A DNA stretch of 64,000 nt from Rhea pennata (Eukaryota; Chordata; Aves; Rheiformes; Rheidae), in contig NC_084668.1 of assembly GCF_028389875.1 (NCBI RefSeq), positions 17,503,993-17,567,992 on the forward strand, written 5' to 3'. Position numbers and translations under genes: made by a program. Shown here one piece after another: positions 13,151 to 26,560 of this stretch. The notes below the pieces were generated by a model. It was not told where the DNA came from and searched no databases. It worked only from the letters and a program-made list of their open reading frames with translations. Each line of letters starts with the position of its first letter. The first letter of the stretch is position 1.

Positions 13151-16100
13151 CCGCCACCTCCAGTGTCCTCCGGGGAGCTTTTCCCTTCTGGCTTTTACTA
13201 CAGGGGCCGAGAGGAGAGAGTGAGAAGTCCCTCAAGGCCGCAGAGGAAACCGGGGGGGAAAGGCGGGTGTCTTTTCCTTTTCTGCTTCCCCGGGTGCTCA
13301 GCAGGGCAGTCTGCAGCTTGAGTCGTTTTCCTCCTCCCCCTCGGGAGGCTGCTGGCCGGACAGGGCAGCTGACCTTAAAGCTCTCTGCAGTGGAACCGTA
13401 CCTTGACCCGGCTGCCAGGGTGATTTCACAAGCCCAAGCTGAGTTTGGGAGGATAAAGAGTGTGTGGTTATTACAGCTTATATCCCATCTGAACAGCTTT
13501 CTGTTTTGTTTCTGTTTCTCCAAATGCTACTCATTGCGTGTATGAGACTTCCCCAAGTTGATTGTCTGGTGTGTATAGTGTTTAGGGAGGTTTATTGCAA
13601 GACTAGCAGTTAGAGCTGTTCTCATATTCCCTTAGCACAAGAGTCTGCTTGGATTAAAAACAAACAAGATTGAATAAAGTATTTATGAGCAGGAGTTGAG
13701 GGAACTTTTAAGTTTTCCACTTTATTTAAGTGCTCGTGATTGTAAATCGGTTCTTGGAGTGCTGGCAAATACTTACGATCTAAAGTGATGCTTTCTGGAG
13801 CACAGAAGGGTATGTAAGTTCATCATGAACTCTCTTAATCAGCACTTACATTTTTTATAGCAATGTAATTCATATGTGCTTGTCAAAATCCATGAGGGAT
13901 TGTTGTATTTCCCATTAATCCTCTCTCTGTATTCTAGTCATCTCTCCATAAGAGGATTTTTTTTAAGACAGTTTTAATAATCTAATCTAATTCAGGAATA
14001 GAAATGAGGTTTATTTTGGGGTTTGTTTGAATGTATCTTTAATTCATATGTAATTCACACAACCTTATAGTTCTGTATTGAAACAATTCCTATCTCAGAC
14101 TGTCAGTTAGGACGCAGTAGAGCAAATGTGATCTGGAGGGGCATTCATCTCTGGAGAAGTGCTTGGGAACTATGGTAAATAATCTTATGTCTTAGTAGGT
14201 TTGTGAGTTGGTTCAGGAATTCCTTCAGACATAATGAATGTTACCATGATAAAACTGTGGTAAGCCAGACTGTTGATCTTTATGTAGTGATGCTAGGGGC
14301 AGAGATAATGCTTAGGTTTTAGACCTGAAGATGGCATCGCATGCTAGAGGGGAAGACTTAAGAATAGACCAAAACCAATAAATGTAGCTTTAAATTAGCA
14401 GCAAGGCAGGGAACATCTGACTCAAACTAGCTAATTCACTGCTATTTAAATGAAAAATTTCTTTTGGTATTTTGGGGTTGGTGAATCTATCAAAAGAGTT
14501 GTACAAGCACGTACATCCAGGTAGTCAATGTTTTGCTTTCTCAATCAGTATTTTTACCATCAAGCCTTGCAGCAGTTGCTTAATTAGGAAAAGAAAGCCA
14601 GTTGCCTAAATAAGTTTGTTATGTAATTGTTAGAGATGTAATCTGGCAGGGACGTTTGAGGTAACACCGTTTCTCATGAGGAAGGTGTTGCGAGGTCTTT
14701 CATGAGGCAGAGGTGGCTATTCTTTATGTGCAGAAAACCCTGTCTGCCTGACAAGGCCCTACCTTGGAGCCTCTGGGGTTTCCCACAGTTTTAGCTTGGG
14801 AGTATGAGTGTGAAACAGCAACAAAGTAGGAAATTAGAGAAAAAAAATTTGGATAAACTAAGATGAGAGGAGCAACTGTAGGGCCTATGGAAAATATTTA
14901 GTTCTTGTTAAGACAGGTATTGGACATCATAAACTTAATTGTGTAGAAAATCTACTTACTGTTCTCTAGGGATTACAGAAACATGATTGTGCTTTTAAAG
15001 GGTCGATGTATTTAAAGCTTACAGGAACTGAAACTTCCAGTGTGTCTATAAAAATAGATGGAAGCCTTAGATAACACAATTACAGCAACGTTATTGCCAC
15101 ACTGCTTGTTCCCCTGCCATTCCAAACAAAAACAAATGTGCTCTGTTCGTTATTCCTCTCTTCCTTAGCTCCAATATAGGAGTTACCATTGGAATTGCAG
15201 TTCAGCTCTTAAAACAAACCAAATTTGTCAGTGTTACTATCTTCATGTGAGGCTTTTTTTTGGGGGGGGGGGGGGATTTGAGCTGGCAAGAGGGAATAAA
15301 GGAAGGATAGGAGAAAGGGTGAAGAGTTAAAAGATACTTGAGTTCCACAGGGTAAGGACTGGTAATAGCATATAAAAACTTATGTGCAGACATTTAAGGT
15401 AACTGAAGTGATGGAAGTGAATGGGAAACGGACGAATTATGGCTTGTGCTCAATATAAATCCCACAGCTGGGGAAGAATCTGTTAGGACATGACTGCAGA
15501 TATAATACGTGAATAAAGTGAGGAGGACTTGCAGAAACAGAGATGGAAAGCTCTGGAGGGGTCTCATTCTGAGAGGCTGCCTCTGACGTACTGTTTCAAT
15601 TTTGCTTCCAGTCACTTTCAATTCCTGAATTAATTTGTATTCTCTTCGATGACTCAGTGGTGAGCTGCTTCACAGTAGTTTTGCTGTCAGCACAGTACAT
15701 GCAGTGCTTACATCTGTTGTGGTAAGCGCGTGAGGAGTTTCAGTCTGTGTGTGTGTGTGTTTGAGAGAGAAAGAAATGCAGTTAGTTCTCTGTTCCCAGC
15801 CACAATTGCTAAGTATGTGGAGATGCTGAGCCGGCTGCACACAGGCTAACTCAGGAGCAGCAGCATACTAATAGAGATGTGCTCTATTTGAGAAGACGAC
15901 ACTGTAGGAGAGTGTGAATAGGTTTAGAACTGACTGTTAGAAGTATTTAGACAGGAGATTTTAATGTCTAAGTTTGCTGTGAAAATTTTGATCTGAATCA
16001 TTGAACTGCCTCTTTACAAAGCCTGCTGAGCATTTGTTTGCACCTTGAGCACTTGTTATGACAGCAGAGGCATGAGACAAGCTTTCATTGAAAGACCTGC

Positions 16101-19100
16101 TCCTTTGCCTTTCCACAGAAATTATGCTGCAATTCCCTAGTACTCATTTCTCTTCCTTTCCTTCCCAGATCTCCTCTTCTATTTTTGTTTGTTTTTTGGC
16201 CTTGATGTTTTTCTTTGTCTGATGTTCTAAGAAAGGCGAAGGAGAAATTGTAATGCACTTCTGCCAAGTAGTAGTAAATATGCCTTGACTGTGAATACAG
16301 ATCTACCCTTGTCTGGGTTTATTTTGAAGAGAAAGCTTTGCATAAAATCATGCTCTTGGGAAATTCCCTTTTAGCTCCATGCCTGTAAACAAAATACGTG
16401 ATGAATCTGAAAGTCTAAAACAGGAGATGTCACTGGCTGTGTTTTTGATCTGCCACACAATGTCATGCTAATCTTAGAGTAGTGAGTGTTTTAGTATTTT
16501 GTAGTATTTGTATGACTCTTTTTTTTTTAAGAAAAAAAAAAGTCACATTGGGCAAATCACATTGATGGGCCCTGGTGTCTTTGAACTTTTTAGAGAGAAA
16601 AAGGTAGCATCTGCAATTACTGATGTTGTTTCCTTGTTTGACTTTGTGGAAGCTTGTATTAGGGGCATTAAATGCAGGTGGAACAGATGATAGCTGGCTA
16701 AATATATCTATGTATGTATGTAAGACCTCCAGAGGAGCTCTGCTGGCCCAGACAGGCAGTATCATGGCTCCCTTATTGCTGAAGGAAATTACTAGGTAAT
16801 ATTTGACAAGAGAATTAAAAGCAACTGTGCCTAAGAAGTAAATCCAGAAAGTAAGCATTTACATTTTAGACTGTGAAATAATAACACTAACCTAAGGAAG
16901 TGATCTATATCCAGAGCATCTTAATGCATTTCTAGTTCCTCTGTCCCCCAGTGAGGAGTTTCTTGAGCCCTTTGTTGCTTCTCTGTTAGGTTGTGGGAAG
17001 GGTTTGGGTGAGGCTTCGATAAAACAGCCGGGACTCAAGTTTTACTCTCTCTTTCCAGCCTGTGCCAACAGCACTGGCTCAGGTAGACCGTGAGAAGATC
17101 TACCAGTGGATCAATGAGCTGTCCAGCCCTGAGACACGGGAGAATGCACTGCTGGAGCTGAGCAAGAAGCGGGAGTCTGTGCCTGACCTTGCCCCAATGC
17201 TGTGGCACTCGTTCGGCACGATTGCAGCTCTCCTTCAGGTGGGTAGGATTGGCAGTATCTTTATTCTATGATGCAGCATCCACACAGTGCAGAGCTTGTG
17301 TCCTTGGGACATATCTGGGGAGATCCTATTGAAGTCCCTTATTGTCATTGCTGGACACATGCCGTATGCTGGGGCATGTCGGAAGTGGATGTGGGAAGCC
17401 CATCTCCAGTGTTTGCCATTAGTCATCCCTAGTGAGACCATATTTGTAGGCACTATAAGAATTCTCATTAGAAGCCTACATATTTAGGAGGGGAATGGGC
17501 GAGCTGCAGGTATATGTGCTGCCTGGTGGTGCTGCTCCTCCCTGTAGGTCACATTCTGTTTATTTTCTGATGTTGTCATAGCAGCACCACAGCAGTCTTA
17601 CTCCTGAGATCTTTTTTGCATGAGCCTGAGCTTGGTCGGAACTCTGTCCATATAGTCAGTCAGCTGGAAGGGTAGTATGGGAATGCTGCTTACTACTCTG
17701 GAGAGTTCTTGTCAAACTCAGCTGCGCGGCACTTTGCTTGGCCAGCATACTCTGCAGCTCTACTCTTCTGACTGGCCATCTCTCAATGCAAAATGTGATT
17801 GAAACAAATAGCAAATGATGCAAACGATGGCAAAAATGGTGCAGAATCTAGTCAATTTTGAAGAATGATGGAAAAGGAGGCAGAATGGGCATTGTCAGAC
17901 TACTTTCAGAGTGGCTCAGAAACAAGTGGAGAAAATTAGAAGGAGCTATGTTGGGAAGTAGGCAGATTCCTGAATTGGATTTCTCATTCTCAGCTGCTTC
18001 CTCACATTGAGGGAGAAGAGTACCAGCAGCCAGCAGTGTGAATAGAGTGGGTGTGCTCCGTATCTGGACACGGGAACAACACTCTTCACTCTGAAAGCTC
18101 AAAACAAAACAATCCCCCACTAGCAAAGAGGCAGGAAATCAAATGAACTGTTCGCTCCTAAAATTAAGATTTGGCCACATCCCTCTGACTTCTTGTCAAG
18201 TTCACTCTGGCCCAGCTCTGCCCTTTCTTGGGCAGCATGGTAGGCATGTAACCTGTCTTCAGGTGATGCTTGGTGAAAGGGGACTGTCCTCTCTTGACAC
18301 CATTGTTTCTTGCTGGGCAAGTGCTTCTGTGCAGCTTGCTGATGGTTTTTCCTCCTTAAATTTTCTTCATCTGTTATTTTTTAGGAAATTGTAAATATTT
18401 ATCCATCAATCAACCCTCCAACTCTGACAGCGCATCAGTCCAACAGAGTCTGCAATGCCTTAGCTCTACTACAGTGTGTTGCATCACATCCTGAAACAAG
18501 GTGAGTGTTTCCACATGCATAAGCTTTCTGAGAAGTTGATGTTGACAGCTCAGTCAGTCTGACTGCAGAAGCATGTAAGCTCTTTCATGCGCTCTTACCA
18601 AAAGAAGTGGAACAGTGCACAGAGCTGGAGGATAGGCAGCTGCCTGCTCCTTTCACTTGTTTGCACAGATTACCAGGTCGACAGGTTTATGATGATCCTA
18701 AATACATTGCGTTGCATTCCCTGAACCATTCAGAGAACCTGCAAATTCAAATCCAGAACTCTGGATCGCGGCAGTCGCTGGGCCAACATACTGGGCACTC
18801 AGCCAGAGACAAGGGTGCCTTTGTGCATGGGATCCTTGTTTTAATGAGGTTACAGTTATTTAGACCAGCTGTCTAAGAGGTGGGATGGGCAGGGCTGCTA
18901 TTTCCAGAGCATGTGTGTGGCAGGGGAGCAATAGCAGAGACAAGTCTGGAGTTCTCAGCCGTTTCCTGACTTGAGATCTCAAGTTTTTTTCAGTCTATGT
19001 CCAGTATGCATCAGCAAGGAAAATGATGGTGTTGGCTAAGCCATAAGAAAATTACCTGGAGAGCCATGATATTGTATTTCTTTTCCTGCTGAGAGGAAGG

Positions 19101-22100
19101 GACAGGGTAGCTAAAGTTGTTTTTCAGCTGCTGCAAGTTAGTGTTGAATAGCAACCCTCTATGAGACGATGTCCAAGGAAACAGGCTAGTTTTACACCAG
19201 ATTTACACCGTTACAATTAAAGTTTGAAAACTCAAGGTAGCTGGAGGAATCTTGGATGCTTATGTAACAGAGTTTCCTCCAGTTAGCATGACAATCTCCA
19301 GGTTTCTTCCTGCAGTCTGTATTTTTCAGTGTTGTCAGAGGGCAAACTCTGTTGTGTGTTAGGGAAAGGTGATTGTGCGTGTTTATGCAGCGATAGTGCC
19401 TAGAGACCAGCTAGTCTGGATTCCTGTTGCACTGAGGCTGTGCACACGCATCAGGGCTAACTGCCCCCGTGAGCCTGTGATCTGCACGGTGATTATGTAA
19501 CAGTGAATGGAACAAGCCATGGCTCTGGGTGACAGGAGGAAGTAATAAAAACAGTAGGCCATGCCCCATACCTAATCAGCTGGAAGCAGCTATGCAAGGC
19601 ATTAGGTTTTGTGCTGTGCTCAGTGCAGATGTTAATTCACACCTTTCCATCAGAGAACAGACTGTCTCTTTTGAGGAGCATCAGCAATGATACAGATGCA
19701 GAACCAGGAATGGGTTCAGGATGTATGTGGTAACACTTGATTGTGCACTCATTTAACTTTCCTTATGTCTCATGCTGGATATTCTCCCTTTCGTACAGGT
19801 CAGCTTTCCTGGCAGCTCACATCCCTCTCTTCCTGTATCCGTTCTTGCACACAGTTAGCAAGACACGGCCATTTGAGTACCTGCGGCTCACGAGTCTGGG
19901 AGTGATTGGTAAGCAGCCAGGATAATGCTGGAGCACTTGTTTCCTATTGAGTTAGATACAATTCATGCAGCAACATGACCAAAGTCACAGGTCTGTTTTT
20001 ATCAGGATCTGCCGAGTCCTGTGTGCTAACAGGAGGAGCAGCTCTTTTTCAACCAGTCATGCTGGCAAGTTCCTATTACTGTGTAGGAATTGGATTTTTC
20101 AGCAGTAAGGATACCTAGAGTTTAGGTGCCTCGCTGCATTGCCAGAAATATCTGTCTGGCATGAATGGAAGCACCTGCAGTCTGTTGTGTCTTCATCCTC
20201 AGCACAGACACCCAGATGCTGGGATGGCTGAGTGCGGATGGGGATTTCTTTGCCATTTTACTGTTGGTGGACTTGAATATATTTTCTGTTTTCTTCTTAC
20301 TCCATTTTTTTCCTGCCCAAAATATTTCTGCCTTGATGCATAAAGCTAGAGGATCTGAAATATATTTCTTCTTGCCAGAGATTGTTGCTGAGTGGCTGGT
20401 GAGCATGATCCTGGTGTGTTTGTGTTACTGCCTGGGGAGAGCCAAGAATGTGTCCCCTTCCTGAAAAACAAACAAAAAACCCCAAATTCAGCATGATTAC
20501 TTTTGTGCTGCCAAAATGATCTCTTCTCCACCCATGTGCTGCAACATATTCAGAATGATAGTTGTTCTGCCTGCCATCCAGATCTAACAGTCCCTGGGAA
20601 GGGCACACCACAAGTCGTCTCTGAATGGTGAGACTGTCTGAAACAATTTATCATGTTTTGATTTTTCTTTTCCCTTCAAGGGGCATTGGTGAAAACTGAT
20701 GAGCAAGAAGTGATAAATTTCTTGTTGACAACAGAAATTATTCCCCTGTGCTTACGTATCATGGAGTCTGGCAGTGAACTCTCCAAAACGGTATCTACTG
20801 TTTGTCTTAATTAAGCTTTCTTGTTACTCCAGTTGGCGAGACAGTCAGTGACCTGCAAGGCTGGCTTGTGTCTTGTTGCAGTTGCTGGAGCAACTCTGGG
20901 TGGTGTTTTACATCCTCAGAAAAAATCAGTAAACTTAGCTGGGAGTTCCTTAGCCTGGTAGCTTTGTGGGGCAAGATCTTGCTGCTCCTAACAGCCATTC
21001 ACTCCCCTGTGGCCCTACAGAGTAACTTTCAGGGCTGATCTGGATCAACTTTCCTTGGTCCAAGAGAGCAAATACAGTAAATATACAATGCAGAGGCTGG
21101 ACAGCAGCTGTTAGTGGTGGCAGTTAAGGGAAGGTTCATTATGCTGGACCAGCCTGTTGTACCCCCTGATCAGGGGCCCCCTCCAGCATGAGTGCAGATG
21201 TGTGGTCAGTCTGGTCTGATGACCCAAGTAGCACAGGCCACAGATTTTAGTCTGGGTGCTACTCTGAGGTGAAGCATGCTATCTGGTGCAGCCTGCATCC
21301 AGCCTTAGTGTACACCCTGCTTTGTATCCGCCTCTTATCTTTAGTCAGAGATACCAAGCATCATGTAGTGTCCCGCATTTCCTTTTGGCTTTAATCTTTC
21401 ATGAAGTACAGCATTAGCTGCCTGCTGAAAGGTCTTTTAGCTATGGGAAAGAAGACAGCACGAAGACTGTTCCTTTTCAGGACAGACAAGTTGTTTATAA
21501 ACTCTCTTTTCTACTTTCTCCCTGTTCTAGGTTGCTACATTTATTCTTCAGAAGATCCTCCTGGACGACACAGGGCTGGCATATATCTGTCAGACTTATG
21601 AGCGGTTTTCCCATGTTGCCATGATATTGGTAGGGATTATTATTTTTTTTAACAGAGGAAAAAGCCCTAATAGCCAGCTTCTGTAGCAGCTATTTTAATG
21701 TTTTCTGCCTAGAGCAAAGGCAAAGTTCCTTCCTTCTGCATGATGTCAGAGCAGATTCGTTTTTTGCATGCTTCATATGACATTTTGATTTCTGCTATGT
21801 GTTGTAAAACATTAGTTCTCCCTGGTTGTGGCCCCAAAAAGGGGCACATTGTAGTGAGGAAGCACAAAAATAAAGTCCAAAAGTTGCCTTTCCTCCTGAA
21901 ATGATTTTGAAATTTCAGAGAGAACAGAAGGATTTTCAGGATTGGATATGAATTATTCCCCATTTATGTAAGAATGGCCACATTGCTTCAGACCACAAAT
22001 CCATTTCCCCAGCCTGTTTCTCACAATAGGTGGAATAAGATGTCAGTGCATGAGTAAGAACAGGGCAAGTATATATGATACTTCTCCTTGTAACGTTCTC

Positions 22101-25079
22101 CCAGCTGCCAACTATTTTAAGCTTGGATTTTTCTGGAGCAGTTGTGAGTTTCTGTATAGTAACCTCCAGTGGACTTTTGTTCCCGGTGTTTGTCCTCCCC
22201 TTGAAACTGTGGAAACTTTTTGCATCCATGGTGTCATTCACAAAGGAGTTCCACATGTTTCCTGTTTGCTGCCTGGAAGATCTATCTCCTCTTGTTTGTT
22301 TTTGAATCTGGTTCATGCTAGTTTATTTTAATGACCTTAATTCTTGTGTTGGAAGACAGAGCAGACAATTTCTGTCCATTCCCTGTCACCTGAGAAGAAG
22401 ACGTTTTGGTACCCATATTTTACTCATTCCAAGAATAATAGCCCTGGCTTGAGCGTTAGCTGAAGGTTGAGAATGCAGGTTTGCCCAGGGAAATGCTAAG
22501 GGGAATGCAGGTTTGCCCAGGAACAGCAGTTATTCTGTTTTTGTCCAGTATTAATACTGTATTGAATTCCTGTGCTTCCCACTCCTGATTCTGTGACTAA
22601 ATGTTGATGCTTTCATGGGAATATTTATTTTTATGTATTCCCAAATCTGAAGAAAACTTTTTCCTTCTGATCAGTTTTACTCATGAACAGCAAAATAGGA
22701 ATGTTTTAGAACTGATATCTAAAATGTCCAATGTGATGTGATTTTGCAGTTGAGAATGGGATCAACTTCGAATAAAAATACATCTGGCATGGGGGCAAAG
22801 TGAAAAAAGCAATTAGAAACAGTAACCCTGGGGTAGGCAAGGGAAGGAAACTGAGGAAGAATCTGTGGCTAGGAAGGTCATGAACGTGGAAAGGAGTGGG
22901 CAAATCATACTATGTTAGTGTGGAAGAATCCTAGCTGCGGTAAAATCTCACCATTGGATGAAGTGCTGACATGATTAATATTCCATAATGCTGTGGAGAA
23001 AAATGGAAATGTTCCATAGACATTTCTGTTCTTTATTTTGGAAGAGTCAGCATAATGTATTTCTGGTTTATGAGGATGATGATCTAATTCCCGGTCCACT
23101 GGTACGTGAGTAAGATGTTAAGCAAGTATTAGAGGCTTTCAAAATAGTAGATTGGTAATTCCTGTCCAGGAGCTGTCTAAGGAGCTCTCTGGCCTATTGT
23201 TCGTTATTTTGAAGAAATTTTGGTATTTGGGGGAATTCCTGAGGACTAAAAGCTTGCAAAAGGGTATGTTAGGTAGCCCCACTAATTGATACCTGAACTG
23301 ACTAAATATCTGAAATCAGGTGAAAATCTGAAATTTCCTATCATGGACTGAGAGGAAATGGTTAGTGCCAGCCAATGCAGTTGTATGTGAAAAAGCTTTT
23401 CAGGCAGATCTAATTCAGCTCCTAAACACAAGCAGTGAAGGTAGGCATATGAACAAATCTGCACTGTTCACTAGGTTGGGTGCATACAAGGGTGATAGGT
23501 TTTCGTGCAACCATGTGCATAGTCCTAGATCATGTGAGAGACGGAGGCTCGGGCAGAGAGATCTGCTCTGATCTTTCTTCACAGGATCAGTAAACAGCTT
23601 AATGTGAGTGATGGAGCAGAAAGAGAAAACACAACCCTTGCGTGCATGGTAAGACCAGAATGTGGATGTTACTGTACACAGAGTGGGTGAGCCCTATCCT
23701 TCAGAATGGCTTTTCGGGCTATTGACAGAGTTTTAAAATGGTGTTGAAATGAAGGCAGTGCAGATGAGAATGTGTATTATTGCAGAGAGTAGGAACATGC
23801 CTCATGGGCTGAATGAGCCTGAGCTTATCAAAGTGTTTGAGATATACTTGCATTCCTCTGTGAGGGCAAGAATCCAGATTCTCTTTAATCTAGCAGAAAG
23901 TTGGACAAACAGTTGGAAGCAGAGGAAACCAAAGAGAGATGAGATGAGCTTTCCCCCAAGCTGCTTAGAGAATACTTCTTCAAGCCATGGCTAGCTGCTC
24001 TTCTCAAAGGTGTCTTGGCAACTAAGATTCTGGTCTCTGTGCAGATGAAATATAATAGTCTGTCATGAGTAGGAAGCCGGAGCGAGTAATTTAATGGTCT
24101 ATTCTAGTCTTCGCTGATTATGATACTGATTTTATAAAGACTTTTTTCTAACTGCTGGCACTGGCCTCTTTCAAACAGGGTAAAATGGTTCTGCAGCTTT
24201 CCAAGGAGCCGTCGGCACGGCTGCTGAAACATGTTGTCCGCTGTTACCTTCGCCTTTCCGATAACCCCAGGTAAACATCTTAGGAGTTTGAGCAGGGTCT
24301 TCTTCCGTCTCCCTTGCAAGTGCAGTGTTCTCTATACCTACACATATAGGGTCAACATTCCTGTCTATCCTTACATCAGCCTTAGCTTAATGTAGAATGT
24401 GCTTTTTATGTTGCTGGCCCCACTTCTTATGTTATGTGGGAGAAAGAGTGATGCTTTAGAGCTTTTGCATGTTTGAGCTGTGCAGATTATGACTCCCTTA
24501 GCACAACTGTAGCTGGGACTAGGTACAAGGGAGCACTGAGATGGAAGATAGGCCATGCTCTCCCTCTTCTGCGTGGTGTGGGCTGTTAGCAGTAGATGAA
24601 ATTCTGGCACAAAATCCTTTTATTTCCTTGGCTGACCAACAATCATTCATGTCTGTGCCTCCTCTGGAATCACGCTGCTCTTAACCGATGATGTTAGGGC
24701 ATTGAGGTTTGCTTGTCTAGCATAAGGGATGGGAGCGGTGCTGGTTGACAGAGTGCCGTGTGTTGGAGTGCTGCTACTCAATGGTCACTTTGGCTCATCC
24801 TGCCAGGGAGACCCTCAGGCAAATGGGTGTTATGTTCCCAGTGGGGTTTGCTCCCCTCTTGCCCCTGTGAGTTTATTTGTTGGGCCCCTGTTTCTTGTCT
24901 CTTGATGTAGGGCACGTGAAGCGCTCAGGCAGTGCCTTCCTGACCAACTGAAGGACACCACCTTTGCCCAGGTCCTGAAGGATGATACCACCACGAAGCG
25001 CTGGCTGGCTCAGCTTGTCAAGAACCTGCAGGAGGGTCAGGTCACTGATCCACGGGGCATCCCTCTTCCTCCGCAGTGA
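12909..25079 (+). CDS. CNOT9: CCR4-NOT transcription complex subunit 9 (RQCD1/CAF40), complete
   Basis: Armadillo-repeat subunit of the CCR4-NOT deadenylase that docks on the CNOT1 scaffold and binds tryptophans of GW182/TNRC6 and similar silencers. Coding exons: 12909-12932, 17059-17238, 18385-18500, 19799-19908, 20681-20790, 21531-21629, 24179-24270, 24911-25079. Lengths sum to 900 nt (299 codons plus stop), and every junction keeps phase. The start MHSLATAA and the end [10 protein letters not shown] match the human protein as I know it, with near identity throughout. Only the residues around the first junction differ slightly ([10 protein letters not shown]). It shares its promoter island with USP37. 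All introns are GT-AG, and the first intron is over 4 kb. Confidence 0.97.
15253..15276 (+). repeat. Homopolymer junction T8-G14
   Basis: A run of eight T is followed directly by fourteen G in CNOT9 intron 1. A mirror-type junction (a long C run followed by T8) sits near 9444-9462 in the USP37 region. Such runs are common assembly trouble spots. Confidence 0.8.
21965..22420. repeat. Old CR1-family LINE fragment in CNOT9 intron 6
   Basis: This stretch follows the known order of blocks in an ancient sauropsid CR1-type repeat: a 'ttcagaccacaaatccat' block, 'ccagcctgtttctcac', 'ctccccttgaaactgtgg', 'aaggagttccacatg' and 'aattcttgtgttgg'. It is heavily diverged and has no intact reading frame. 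It is the only clear interspersed repeat I recognised in the window. Assignment is by remembered consensus, so subfamily and orientation are not called. Confidence 0.65.
22471..22521. repeat. Short tandem duplication, 32-bp period
   Basis: The 19-mer gaatgcaggtttgcccagg occurs at 22471-22489 and again, identical, at 22503-22521. The 32-bp spacing indicates a recent local duplication inside CNOT9 intron 6. Confidence 0.85.
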
Positions 25080-26560
25080 CTGTTGGGGGAGGTAGGGGAT
25101 CAGGGAAGAAACAGCTCAGGTTTACAAAGAACCAGGAACAGATGACCTCTTCCACAACAAACTGGGCATGCCAGCTGGCTTTCAGCCTGCCAGCTCATAG
25201 GACCATTCCACACAGCCAAAGGGCTGCTCTGTAGCAACGCAGCATGCCTCTGGGGATCACAACACCAGCAAATACTGATACTGCAGCTTAAGAAATGAAT
25301 AAAAACAATCTGTAGAGATCCCCATCTCTCCAGAAGGCTTGGCTGGCATCTGTCCCTCCATTGCCAAGAGGGATAGTCCAGAAGTCCATTTTTTCAGCTA
25401 GCTCAGTCTCTCCACAAGCGGTAGGTGACACAGGGTGCGTGATGTGTCCTTCCAGTTCCTTGTCACTCCATGTTTACAAGGCTGTTTAGATGAGCAAGCT
25501 CAGTAAAAGCTGATCCAGTTGTTTTAACTGCTCTTCAGACTGCTCCTCAGCTGCAGGTAGCCTGTGGACAGCTTTCTTCCCTGTAAGCACATCCTTGCTC
25601 CTGGCTGTGCATCCAGCTGGCACGGCAAGCTTCTCTCTTTCTTTTCTTTGGCACAAAGGCAGCATCCGGAGCTGAGCCCACTGCAGTATTGGCCCCAAGA
25701 GGAGGGTAGGTTACTTGTGATGAATCTGTGTGTCATCAGCTGGGTTCTCAGGGCTCTGGGAGAGGAAAAGACAGCAGGACTGTGGTTCTTGTGCTGTAAA
25801 TAGTGCATTTCCTCAGCTCCTGCAGCTATAGACCAGTGTTAAGCAGAGGTCTAGCACAGCTATTGCCCAGCAGGGTTGCTGACTGGTTTGTCAGACACTG
25901 CTCGGCGTTAGGGAACCTGCCTGGTGGGGGTCAGCAATCTGCTCACTGATGATCCCCTGTCACAGGACAGCTGAGAGCTCCCAGCTCCAGGTATTCCAGC
26001 TTCTGCCTTTGCTGCTGCCTGAGTGGCATCCCTAAGTCCTGACCCCTTCCCCTTCCTCCCCAGTTCATCTGGCAGCCAAGTACATCCATTTCAGCCTTGG
26101 CATCTCCCTCAGCCCCACTGCAATTAAACTGTCTGGACGAAGAGCCACTCACCTGCCTTCCCTGCACTGAGGGGTTAGCGCGGGTGCGGAAGGGGTGAAG
26201 CAGCTGAGGAGCTTCTCGGCTCTGCTGCGGCACAGCCTGTTCTGCTTGCACTTGGCTGCGGGCAAGCCTGGGCAGCCGCTTGTCCCCCCTGCTTTGGGTA
26301 GCGCTTCTCCCCGCCCCCAGCTGGTTTTGCTGATCATTGACAGTGTTGTGCCAGCAGTGTCTTAAATCCCATCTGGATTCCCCTCCCTCTCGTCGGAGCC
26401 TTGCGTAACAAGGGCAGAGCACAGCCTCTTCTTTGCTCTCGGGGTCCGCTTTTATAACCATTGCCTTTTTCCTCCTTTCCACCCTGACTGTGACAGGGTA
26501 GGGTGTGAAAACGCTTCTGTTTTTGTAAATTCAGATTAATAAAAAATAAAACCCTAGTCA
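25080..26560 (+). other. CNOT9: CNOT9 3' UTR with two candidate polyadenylation signals
   Basis: The region after the stop has no convincing coding potential. AATAAA occurs at 25298-25303 and again as a close pair at 26538-26543 and 26545-26550. This suggests a short (~0.25 kb) and a long (~1.5 kb) 3' UTR isoform. The usage is inferred from the hexamers only. Confidence 0.6.
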
